DNA from: JBMNKL01 sp050261495
Lineage (GTDB): Bacteria; Bacillota; Clostridia; Acetivibrionales; DTU013
Length of the DNA: 49,890 nt
Direction: 5' to 3'
Assembly (NCBI GenBank): GCA_050261495.1
Contig: JBLNDI010000120.1
Span: 1 to 49,890, forward strand
The translations under genes were made by a program, and so were the position numbers. Below the pieces are notes generated by a model. It did not search any database, was not told the origin of the DNA, and was given only the letters and a program-made list of their open reading frames with translations. Below are positions 24,818-31,943 of the stretch, one piece after another. Numbering within the stretch: position 1 is the stretch's first letter; each line of letters begins with the position of its first letter.

Positions 24818-26032
24818 ATGACTTCATTTGCTGCCTTGCTGAAAAATGACATAAAGCTCTTTTTGAAGGATTGGAAAGCGTGCGTCCTGCTTCTTGCCGC
24901 GCCGTTGTTTTTTATCGCGTTTTTCACATATGCGCTGACGCCCCTTCTCAATAAAAGCAGTTTTATTGAACCGTTCCCGATAGCGCTTGTGGATAACGAA
25001 AACACAGCCCAGACGCGGATGATCGGGAACCAGTTGATGAACATAGGCATTTTCAGCGAGATAATTCAGACGGATGAGCATACGGCAATGCTGATGCTGT
25101 CTGAAAAGAAAGTGGGCGGCGTTATTATTATTCCCGATGGTTTTACGGGCAGCATTTCGCGCGTGGAAAACAAGCCCGTATCGGTGGTGGGAAGCAGCGC
25201 CATGCCGTTGCAAGCCTACGTGGTGAAAAATGTAGCAGAAAGCGCGGCGAACCTTGTATCCGCGGCGCAAAGCGCCGTCATAACGATTTATCATTACGAC
25301 AAAGAGGCCGGCATTACCACCGGCGAACTGGATGAAAGATACAACGACGAGGCTTTGAAATATATATTTATAGCACTTGACAGGCTTTCTCTCTTTTCTG
25401 AAACCGACAAGGGCTATAGGTACGATGTCTCTCCCGCAGAATATTTTACGGCGGCTCTGATCACTGTTTTCATGCTGTTTGCGGGTATGCCGGGCATGAA
25501 AATGATGGTAATGGAACGCAGTTCGGGAATATCGAAAAGGCTCCGTTCTACTCCCGTAAAAATGAGGGATATCGTGCTTTCCAAGCTGATAGTGTCCATA
25601 TTGCTGCTTATTTTGCAGTTCGGAACGGTAATCGTCCTTACGTCGGTTTTTTTCAAAAACCATTGGGGAGCCCCGGCGGAGAGAATTTTTATGCATTTCG
25701 GGGCAATTATCCTGGCAGCCTGTTCATGGTCGGTTTTCGTGGCGGCTGTTTCACCTACGCCGGCTTCCGCTGATATTACCGGCAGCCTGGGCATCATCTT
25801 GATGGCTGTCGCGGGAGGAAGCATTTACCCGTTATACTCGATGCCAAGACTAATAAGGAGCATCAGCGTCCTAACAATCAACAAGTGGGCGATGGACGGC
25901 TTCCTGGCGCTCTTTTCCGGCGATTACGCCGCATATGACGGTATTTATTCTCTTGTGCCGGTTGCGATGAGCCTTGTTTTATTTACGGCTTCCGTGATGG
26001 TTTTGAAATTTTCACGGAGTGAAAGGGGGTAA
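24818..26032 (+). CDS. ABC-2 type permease subunit 1
   Basis: The 404-aa membrane protein begins with FAALLKNDIKLFLKDWKACVLLLAAPLFFIAFF, the standard ABC-2 opening (cytosolic helix, then TM1). A large extracytoplasmic domain follows (about 45-200), then five helices in the C-terminal half, including the MVMERSSGISKRLRSTPV linker typical of drug/antibiotic exporters. I place the start at the ATG at 24818 (GGGAG at 24801-24805); an ATG at 24749 overlapping the upstream stop would add 23 atypical residues. It likely pairs with the next gene as a heterodimer. Confidence 0.83.
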   Translation: MTSFAALLKNDIKLFLKDWKACVLLLAAPLFFIAFFTYALTPLLNKSSFIEPFPIALVDNENTAQTRMIGNQLMNIGIFSEIIQTDEHTAMLMLSEKKVGGVIIIPDGFTGSISRVENKPVSVVGSSAMPLQAYVVKNVAESAANLVSAAQSAVITIYHYDKEAGITTGELDERYNDEALKYIFIALDRLSLFSETDKGYRYDVSPAEYFTAALITVFMLFAGMPGMKMMVMERSSGISKRLRSTPVKMRDIVLSKLIVSILLLILQFGTVIVLTSVFFKNHWGAPAERIFMHFGAIILAACSWSVFVAAVSPTPASADITGSLGIILMAVAGGSIYPLYSMPRLIRSISVLTINKWAMDGFLALFSGDYAAYDGIYSLVPVAMSLVLFTASVMVLKFSRSERG

Positions 26033-26034
26033 AC

Positions 26035-27258
26035 CTGATAAAGGTATTATCTTCGGTATATTTCAAGTTCAAAATGATAATAAGCGACAAACTGTTCTTC
26101 CTTGCCATGATTATCGCGCCGCTTTTTATAGCCGCGGCGGCGGGAAATGCCCTGAGATATGAAAAACTCGGCGTTGTACCGGTGGCAGTGGTGGACGAGG
26201 ATATGTCGGAATACTCCGCCCTGCTGTTTTCAAGGCTTTCCGGCAGGGACGGGCTGAAGCTGGTTGCCGCAAGTCGCGAAAACGCAGAAAATATGCTCGA
26301 GGACATGGAAGTTGAACAGGTGTATATAATAAAAAAAGGATTCGGCGAATCAATAGCCAGTGGCGATTATGAAGAACTGATTGAACAGGTTGATTCGCCG
26401 TATTCCTATTCCGCCGGGTTTACCCGGGAAATAATCGCCGGGGAAGCCATGAGAATTCTTATGGCAAATATGACTGCCGGTGATGTTGCCGGTAAATATA
26501 AAGAACTTGGCATATTGGAAACGGAAGATTTCAGGAATGAAGTGCTGGAATACGCGGATTCCTTATGGGAACCCGGACCGTTGTTGATTACTGAATATAA
26601 AGTGCTTGATGGGGGACTTGAAGGAGAAGCCTCCGGACAGGAAGCCCGTTTGACATTGCCGGCGGCCTCGGCATCTTCAGCCGGACTGATAACAGCTTTT
26701 GTTATGTTTTTCATGCTGTACGGGAGCGGCTGGCTTATCGAGGAAAGACTGAACGGTACGATTAAAAGGCTTTGCGCGGCAAAAGGCGCCGTTGCCGCGT
26801 CATTTGCGGGAAATGTGCTTGCAATGGCGGCGGCGGGAATACTCCAAGTGCTTATATTCTGTGCTGCACTGAGAGTATTTTTCGGAATCGTATTCTTGCA
26901 TGGCATATTGTCGTACGTGGTGCTGGTAGCTTATCTTTTTTCGGTTATTTCAATCGGCATGTTTCTTTCTTCGGTGTTGAAAACCCAGGCGCAGCTCCAG
27001 GCAGGCGCGCCTGTGCTTGCCTTGATTACCGGTTTTGTGGGCGGCTGCTTCTGGAATTTCGTGGAATTGCCGCAACGTATCCGGGACCTGGCGCTGCTAA
27101 CACCGCAGGGCTGGGCTCTCCAGGGCCTCAACAGCTTGATTTTGGGCCATACGGTTTCATCCGCCGTTCTTGCTCCGATCGTGGTATTATTTTCAATATC
27201 GTTGATTTTGCTTCCGGCAAGTTATATTATTATTAATATACAACTAAAGCAGGGATGA
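26035..27258 (+). CDS. ABC-2 type permease subunit 2, probable CTG start
   Basis: The protein is 407 aa with the same fold as the preceding permease: TM1, extracytoplasmic domain (about 50-210), then five helices with WLIEERLNGTIKRLCAAKG before the C-terminal bundle. Family-like N-terminal sequence (IKVLSSVYFKFKMIISDKLFF) is encoded upstream of the first ATG (26074), which lacks a ribosome site. The only plausible initiator is CTG at 26035, five bases after GGGGG (26025-26029) and two bases after the upstream TAA. An in-frame stop at 26020-26022 excludes anything earlier. Coupled translation with subunit 1 is likely. Confidence 0.78.
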   Translation: MIKVLSSVYFKFKMIISDKLFFLAMIIAPLFIAAAAGNALRYEKLGVVPVAVVDEDMSEYSALLFSRLSGRDGLKLVAASRENAENMLEDMEVEQVYIIKKGFGESIASGDYEELIEQVDSPYSYSAGFTREIIAGEAMRILMANMTAGDVAGKYKELGILETEDFRNEVLEYADSLWEPGPLLITEYKVLDGGLEGEASGQEARLTLPAASASSAGLITAFVMFFMLYGSGWLIEERLNGTIKRLCAAKGAVAASFAGNVLAMAAAGILQVLIFCAALRVFFGIVFLHGILSYVVLVAYLFSVISIGMFLSSVLKTQAQLQAGAPVLALITGFVGGCFWNFVELPQRIRDLALLTPQGWALQGLNSLILGHTVSSAVLAPIVVLFSISLILLPASYIIINIQLKQG

Positions 27259-27283
27259 GTTCTGAAGAGATTGAGAGATAAAC

Positions 27284-27997
27284 ATGGATAAACTGAAAAA
27301 CAAGCTTGCAGATATATTTACGTATCCCGCCAGGTATTATCAGAGTCTTTCGGATAAGAAGGCAACGTTATTTGCGGGGATAATCATGGTCGGCGCCATT
27401 GATCTGTTTATCCCGGACATTGCCGCTGTATTTGAAATCCTTTTTTCGGGCAAGTCGGCGGATGATATCCGTTTTAACGCTCTTATGACGGTTTTTGTCA
27501 TACTTGTATTGGGAATAATTGACGTTGTCTTTCTCAGCGTGCCGCTTTTTGATATTTTCAAGTTTTTGAAGAAGAAGGAGATGGCGATGGGGCAGCATTC
27601 CGGAAACGATGCGTATTATTCGCTTCCGTCCTCGTTTCCGACAGGGCAGGACATCTGGGAAAGATGGGATAAAAGACCTTCCCTTGTAAAAGTGATGAAG
27701 ATATATATAATTTCACACTTTATTATCATACCCGTCTCAACATTCATTTATTTTGCTTTTGAACGCAATATTACCGAGACAAGTCCTGCCTGGATGCAAA
27801 ATCTTTATGCGCTTATTTTTGCATTGACTTACGTATGGTTCGCGGCGATAATAACGCGTGGAATAAATGTTATCTTCCGCTTTAATCCCCTGTTTAAGAG
27901 GTTGACATACCTGATAGTGCTGATATGGATTTTTATTTTTTCAACAGTGTTCAGCATGCAAATCATGAAATGGATGCTGATGCTGTTCAGGAGATAG
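27284..27997 (+). CDS. Multi-pass membrane protein of unknown function
   Basis: The 237-aa protein has about five hydrophobic helices (near 27-50, 66-90, 141-162, 170-190 and 208-230) and a hydrophilic loop of about 45 residues after the second, including SLPSSFPTGQDIWERW. I do not recognise a family. It starts 25 bp after the second permease and is presumably the last gene of the exporter operon, perhaps an accessory membrane subunit. Confidence 0.7.
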   Translation: MDKLKNKLADIFTYPARYYQSLSDKKATLFAGIIMVGAIDLFIPDIAAVFEILFSGKSADDIRFNALMTVFVILVLGIIDVVFLSVPLFDIFKFLKKKEMAMGQHSGNDAYYSLPSSFPTGQDIWERWDKRPSLVKVMKIYIISHFIIIPVSTFIYFAFERNITETSPAWMQNLYALIFALTYVWFAAIITRGINVIFRFNPLFKRLTYLIVLIWIFIFSTVFSMQIMKWMLMLFRR

Positions 27998-28007
27998 GGG
28001 CGGTACC

Positions 28008-28029
28008 GGGACAGAGAACGTCCCCTGTC
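28008..28029. repeat. Possible interspersed palindromic element
   Basis: GGGACAG-AGAACG-TCCCCTGTC can fold on itself (GGGAC/GTCCC, or GACAG with CTGTC). Similar GGGAC...GTCCCCTGTC palindromes recur between genes in many Firmicutes in my recollection. It sits directly after the exporter operon and may act as a terminator-like or REP-like element. Confidence 0.35.
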
Positions 28030-28076
28030 TTACTGTCCGCCACCTGTGCTAATGCATTTCTTCAGTAACAAAGATA

Positions 28077-28106
28077 TTGATGAGCCGGGCGGTTATATGC
28101 TATAAT
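28077..28106 (+). promoter_or_regulatory. Promoter of the ECF-S/kinase operon
   Basis: TTGATG (28077-28082) and TATAAT (28101-28106) with an 18-bp spacer, including an extended TG before the -10. The leader to the start codon is about 215 nt. Confidence 0.55.
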
Positions 28107-28127
28107 CTACAAAGTAATTGCTCGTAA

Positions 28128-28198
28128 TTATACCATGAAGGTATACGACCTCTCGAAAGAGGTATTAAAGAGGCGGTACCGGCATGGCTTTTTTATTT
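28128..28198 (+). promoter_or_regulatory. Structured leader with a terminator-like T-tract (candidate attenuator)
   Basis: The leader has TATACC-ATGAA-GGTATA, then ACCTCT-CGAA-AGAGGT. Alternatively CCATG..GGTA (28132-28142) can pair with TACC..CATGG just before TTTTTTATTTTT (about 28187-28198). Mutually exclusive pairings ending in a U-run are the layout of an attenuator or riboswitch. I could not match it to any known ligand class. The remaining leader to 28330 shows no gene. Confidence 0.4.
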
Positions 28199-28330
28199 TT
28201 ACTCGCGCCAACCGGTTACGGATGATTAACCAAAGCCGCGGCAGCCGGGTAGGGATCGCCGCAGGCTGACTGTTCAATGAATTGCACAATTTATGAATCA
28301 ACTTATGAATAAGCGAAAGGGGAATTATTA

Positions 28331-28873
28331 ATGAAGTCATCATCAACCAGGAGACTTGTGTTGGCCGGATTGTTTATTGCACTCGGCCTGTTATTGCCTT
28401 TTCTTACCGGACAAATCCCAAGCCTGGGAAGCCAATTATTGCCGATGCATATCCCGGTTCTGATAGCCGGTTTTGTTTGCGGCGGGCCGTACGGCCTGGT
28501 AATTGGTTTTGTTACACCGTTGCTCAGGAGCGTGCTGTTCGGAATGCCGCCGATGTTCCCAACCGCGGTTGCAATGGCTTTTGAACTGGCGGTTTACGGT
28601 TTTGCAACAGGCCTTTTCTACAAAGTGCTGCCGAAAAAGAATGTTTCCGTATATGGAGCTTTGATTATTTCAATGGTTTGCGGCAGGATCGCCTGGGGCA
28701 TCGTAAGCTGGATTTTATACGGGCTGCGCGGAACGGCGTTCACATGGCAAATGTTTGCCGCGGGCGCGGTAATTAACGCCATACCGGGAATAATACTTCA
28801 AATCGTTATTATTCCCGTGATAGTACTTGCCCTGAAAAAAGCAAACCTGATCGAGAGTGAAGTTAGTGTATAA
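28331..28873 (+). CDS. ECF transporter S component (second type)
   Basis: This 180-aa membrane protein has about six helices. The N-terminal RRLVLAGLFIALGLLLPFLTGQIPSLGSQLLPMHIPVLIAGF and the following GGPYGLVIGFVTPLLRS are typical ECF substrate-binding subunits. A strong AAAGGGGA ribosome site precedes the ATG. It overlaps the downstream kinase gene by 17 bp, so the two are translationally coupled; an imported molecule that is phosphorylated on entry is a reasonable inference. It is clearly different in sequence from the S component at 4890. Confidence 0.82.
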   Translation: MKSSSTRRLVLAGLFIALGLLLPFLTGQIPSLGSQLLPMHIPVLIAGFVCGGPYGLVIGFVTPLLRSVLFGMPPMFPTAVAMAFELAVYGFATGLFYKVLPKKNVSVYGALIISMVCGRIAWGIVSWILYGLRGTAFTWQMFAAGAVINAIPGIILQIVIIPVIVLALKKANLIESEVSV

Positions 28874-29951
28874 CCTGGAGGAAATACTGGAAAGCCATTA
28901 TAAAAAATATCCCGGCATGCAGATACAGGACGCGGTGAAACTTGTTTACCAGAATGAGTTTGCCGGCGGGCATTTCATTGTAGATGAGGGCAGGAGCCTT
29001 GAAATTCTCCGTGACGAACTGCGTTCCATCGGCAGCCATGAGGCGGGCGGAGGAACGGGTCACGGGTTTCCGTTGTTCGAGGAAATCGGAAACGGCTTGT
29101 GCAGGCTCCACCTGAGGGGTCTTAAGGATTGTGCCGTTGATATAGGGACTGTGAACAAGTTTTTCATTTATACGGCCAATTCCAACACCGGCAGCATCCG
29201 GGGTTTTGAAGAGAAGCTTAACGTGCTGAGGAAATGCTGCAAGGAGGGCAGCCTGCCCTTTCCTCCGGATGAACTGGAGGATTACCTTCAATCCTACAAG
29301 AGGCGTGGCTACCCCCCGTTAAGCCACAGCGGGAAATACCGTGAAACATATTTCCCGGCGTATCGCGTCGTAAGTTCAAAGTTCCGTGATTATTTTGAGG
29401 TGTTTTGCAGGATAGATAGCCTCCTGCATAAGAAAAACAGCGTAATTGCGGCAATCGACGGAAACAGCGGGGCGGGGAAAAGCTTCCTGGCGTCGCTTAT
29501 GGAAAAAATCTACGACTGCAACGTATTTCACATGGACCACTTTTTCCTGCCCGTCAGGCTCAGGACCAGGGAAAGGCTGGCGGAAACGGGCGGCAATGTT
29601 GATTATGCCAGGTTCAAGGATGAAGTCATAAAAGGTTTGTTGAGCGGCCGTGAATTCCGGTATCACATATATAATTGCGCCGGCGACACGATGGACACGA
29701 CCATAACGGTGACTCCCAAGAGGTTGAACATTGTTGAAGGCAGCTACAGCATGCATCCGACCCTTATAGAATATTATGATTTGAAGGTTTTCCTGGGTAT
29801 CGGCAAGGATGTGCAAAGCCGCCGAATCCTTGAGAGAAACGGTCCCGTCATGCACGAAAGATTCATGTCGGAATGGGTTCCGATGGAGGACAGGTACTTC
29901 TCGGAAATGGACATCCCGGCAAAATGTGATATTGTTATTTCTGATGTATAG
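28857..29951 (+). CDS. Uridine-kinase-like P-loop kinase with an uncharacterised N-terminal domain
   Basis: The protein is 364 aa. The C-terminal half is a uridine kinase/phosphoribulokinase-type P-loop kinase: Walker A GNSGAGKS (202-209), substrate-side MDHFFLP (226-232), and EGSYSMHP (about 298-305). The N-terminal ~190 residues (LEEILESHYKKYPGMQIQDAVKLVYQNEFAGGHF...) form a separate domain I do not recognise by function. The start is GTG at 28857, inside the end of the ECF S gene. Coupling to an ECF subunit suggests the kinase traps a vitamin or nucleoside-like substrate, but which one is unknown. Confidence 0.8.
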   Translation: MKLVYNLEEILESHYKKYPGMQIQDAVKLVYQNEFAGGHFIVDEGRSLEILRDELRSIGSHEAGGGTGHGFPLFEEIGNGLCRLHLRGLKDCAVDIGTVNKFFIYTANSNTGSIRGFEEKLNVLRKCCKEGSLPFPPDELEDYLQSYKRRGYPPLSHSGKYRETYFPAYRVVSSKFRDYFEVFCRIDSLLHKKNSVIAAIDGNSGAGKSFLASLMEKIYDCNVFHMDHFFLPVRLRTRERLAETGGNVDYARFKDEVIKGLLSGREFRYHIYNCAGDTMDTTITVTPKRLNIVEGSYSMHPTLIEYYDLKVFLGIGKDVQSRRILERNGPVMHERFMSEWVPMEDRYFSEMDIPAKCDIVISDV

Positions 29952-29953
29952 GC

Positions 29954-29981
29954 TTGAAGCCTGGCTGCGATATGCTATAAT
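29954..29981 (+). promoter_or_regulatory. Promoter of tRNA-Arg
   Basis: TTGAAG (29954-29959) and TATAAT (29976-29981) with a 16-bp spacer, beginning three bases after the kinase stop codon. The -10 is preceded by a TG (extended type). Confidence 0.6.
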
Positions 29982-30001
29982 ATAATAGTCATAAATAACT
30001 A

Positions 30002-30036
30002 GGGACGATACGGACGATACCGTCCCGTAATTTTTT
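30002..30036 (+). terminator. Hairpin with T-run between the tRNA-Arg promoter and the tRNA
   Basis: GGGACG (30002-30007) pairs with CGTCCC (30021-30026); GGACG/CGTCC (30012-30025) is an alternative. TTTTTT lies at 30031-30036, immediately before the mature tRNA. It can terminate read-through from the kinase gene, but transcripts from the promoter at 29954 must also cross it. Confidence 0.5.
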
Positions 30037-30038
30037 AC

Positions 30039-30113
30039 GCCCCGGTGGCCTAATGGATAAGGTAGCGGATTCCGGTTCCGCTGATGCGGGTTCGATTCCT
30101 GCCCGGGGCGCCA
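30039..30113 (+). tRNA. tRNA-Arg (anticodon CCG)
   Basis: Acceptor GCCCCGG/CCGGGGC, D arm with TGGCCTAATGGATAAGG, anticodon stem GCGGA/TCCGC around TTCCGGT (anticodon CCG, reading CGG), T arm with GGTTCGATTCC, discriminator G and encoded CCA (30111-30113). Confidence 0.95.
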
Positions 30114-30121
30114 GGATAAAG

Positions 30122-30147
30122 AAGACCACATGTCCGTGGTCTTTTTT
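30122..30147 (+). terminator. Rho-independent terminator of tRNA-Arg
   Basis: AAGACCAC (30122-30129) pairs with GTGGTCTT (30136-30143) around a 6-nt loop and runs into TTTTTT. Confidence 0.88.
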
Positions 30148-30188
30148 ATATTTAGGCATCCGGCATGGGTCAGAATTTTAAATAAAAG

Positions 30189-30197
30189 TGTTATAAT
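30189..30197 (+). promoter_or_regulatory. Extended -10 promoter candidate for the flavodoxin gene
   Basis: TGTTATAAT (TG at 30189-30190, TATAAT at 30192-30197) lies about 95 bp before the start codon. No convincing -35 hexamer is present, which extended -10 promoters tolerate. Confidence 0.4.
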
Positions 30198-30292
30198 ATA
30201 CTTGATTGCATGGATTACCAGGTTGAACAGTACAGCAGATCAAGCAAGGTTTTTAAAGATAAACAAAGTAAACTGGGAGGTAGGATGCATTA

Positions 30293-30769
30293 TTGCCGAA
30301 AGCATTGATAATTTACTACTCAAGAACAGGGAATACGAAAAAGATGGCTGAACATATCGCGGAGGGCATACGCAGTGAAAACGTGGAGGCGGAAGTCCGG
30401 GATGTCAATAATGTAAAAGCGGACAACCTCCTGGAGTATGACGCGATTATTGCCGGCTCACCTACATATTACGGAAGCATGGCGGGCGAATTGAAAAAAC
30501 TGTTCGAGGAATCCGTCAGGTTTCATGGAAAGCTGGATGGAAAAGTCGGCGCGGCGTTTTCTTCCAGCGCACAGATAGGAGGAGGCAATGAAACGACCAT
30601 ACTGGACATCCTGAACGCTATGCTTATCCACGGCATGGTCGTCCAAGGAGATTGTCAAGGGGACCATTATGGCCCTGTTTCAATAGGGTCTCCGGATGAC
30701 AGGGCTGCAAAAAAGTGCATTCGCATGGGGAAAAGGATAGCGCAACTCGTTAAAAAATTGAAAGGGTAA
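30293..30769 (+). CDS. Flavodoxin-family protein
   Basis: The 158-aa FMN-binding flavodoxin fold shows the phosphate-binding loop YYSRTGNTKKMAE (residues 8-20), AGSPTYYGSMAGELKKLFE (about 54-72) and a glycine-rich isoalloxazine-contact loop, as in flavodoxin/WrbA-like NAD(P)H:quinone-type proteins. It probably serves as an electron carrier or quinone reductase. The start is TTG at 30293, 12 bp after GGGAGG (30275-30280). dusB follows closely. Confidence 0.85.
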   Translation: MPKALIIYYSRTGNTKKMAEHIAEGIRSENVEAEVRDVNNVKADNLLEYDAIIAGSPTYYGSMAGELKKLFEESVRFHGKLDGKVGAAFSSSAQIGGGNETTILDILNAMLIHGMVVQGDCQGDHYGPVSIGSPDDRAAKKCIRMGKRIAQLVKKLKG

Positions 30770-30798
30770 TACGTCAAACGGTATAAATGGTGCATTGC

Positions 30799-31758
30799 AT
30801 GAAGATAGGACAGGTTGAAATTGAAAACAACGTATTCCTTGCGCCGATGGCAGGCGTGACTGACCAGGCTTTCAGGCTGCTTTGCAAGGAGCAGGGCTGC
30901 GGGCTTGTCTGCACGGAGATGATCAGCGCAAAGGGAATGTACTATAAAGATGAAAAGAGCTGGAAGCTGGCGGAGCTAAGCGAGCGGGAACTGCCGGCTG
31001 CAATCCAGATTTTTGGTTCAGACGCCGGAATATTGGCTTATGCTGCGGGAAAACTAAATGATTCGGCTGCTGCTATCATCGACATAAACATGGGCTGCCC
31101 TACGCCGAAAATAACAAAGAACGGCGAGGGAAGCGTGCTGATGCTGAAGCCGGAATTGGCGGGCGAGTTGGTCAAGGCCGTTGTTTCTTCCACGGACAAG
31201 CCGGTGACCGTGAAGATACGCAAGGGATGGGACGAGGAGCACATCAACGCGGTTGAAATAGCCGGTATCGCCGAAAGAAACGGGGCTTCGGCCATAACCG
31301 TGCATGGCAGGACGCGGGACCAATTTTATAGCGGCAAGGCGGATTGGGATATCATTAAAAGAGTAAAAAAGGCCGTTTCAATACCGGTAATAGGGAACGG
31401 CGATATTTACAAGCCCGAGGACGCGGCAAGGATGCTGGAATACACGGGCTGTGACGCGGTAATGGTGGGAAGGGGGGCGCAGGGCAACCCGTGGGTATTT
31501 AAAAGAATCATTCATTACCTGGATACGGGCGAACTGCTGCCGGAGCCAGGAATGGACGAAAAAAGGAACATGGTCAGGCGCCACCTTGAAATGCTTGTGG
31601 AACTGAAGGGCGAGCATACGGGTGTGCTGGAAATGCGAAAACATATCGCGTGGTATGTCAAGGGATGCAGGAATTCATCCCAGTTCAAGGAACGCGTTTT
31701 CAGGGCGGTATCTTATGAAGAAATGGCGGAACTGGTTTGCGGGTTTTTCCTCAGTTGA
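30799..31758 (+). CDS. dusB: tRNA-dihydrouridine synthase (DusB family)
   Basis: The 319-aa flavoenzyme reduces specific uridines in the tRNA D-loop to dihydrouridine. It has the opening KIGQVEIENNVFLAPMAGVTDQAFR, the catalytic Cys100 in NMGCPTPK, the FMN-phosphate strands VTVKIRKGWD and AITVHGRTRDQFYSG, and VIGNGDI. The TIM barrel is followed by a C-terminal helical domain (HLEMLVELKGEHTG..EMRKHIAWYVKG). The annotated start gives the usual MKIG; an ATG 12 bases earlier (30787) is possible. It is probably co-transcribed with the flavodoxin gene. Confidence 0.92.
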   Translation: MKIGQVEIENNVFLAPMAGVTDQAFRLLCKEQGCGLVCTEMISAKGMYYKDEKSWKLAELSERELPAAIQIFGSDAGILAYAAGKLNDSAAAIIDINMGCPTPKITKNGEGSVLMLKPELAGELVKAVVSSTDKPVTVKIRKGWDEEHINAVEIAGIAERNGASAITVHGRTRDQFYSGKADWDIIKRVKKAVSIPVIGNGDIYKPEDAARMLEYTGCDAVMVGRGAQGNPWVFKRIIHYLDTGELLPEPGMDEKRNMVRRHLEMLVELKGEHTGVLEMRKHIAWYVKGCRNSSQFKERVFRAVSYEEMAELVCGFFLS

Positions 31759-31872
31759 ACCGGATTTATTGAATTAGCCGTATGAATTCCTCAACTATGG
31801 GGATTCCAAATATTCATTGTAATAACTTTTAATTGTCTCTGTTTCCGACGAAATTTATGCAATCCAAATATA

Positions 31873-31901
31873 TTGAATATTAAAACAAAATACGCTATAC
31901 T
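31873..31901 (+). promoter_or_regulatory. Promoter of mrfA-mrfB
   Basis: TTGAAT (31873-31878) and TATACT (31896-31901) with a 17-bp spacer. The predicted transcript start (~31908) abuts the LexA-like palindrome. Confidence 0.65.
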
Positions 31902-31910
31902 TTTCTTGGC

Positions 31911-31924
31911 AGAACACTAGTTCT
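31911..31924. promoter_or_regulatory. LexA/DinR-like palindrome at the mrfA promoter
   Basis: AGAACACTAGTTCT is a palindrome apart from the centre, with the SOS core GAAC-N4-GTTC intact. The inner four bases do not follow the RNRY preference and the flanks are A/T instead of C/C. It sits just downstream of the -10, where a bound repressor would block transcription. Confidence 0.55.
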
Positions 31925-31943
31925 ATATCCTTGGAGGGCATTT

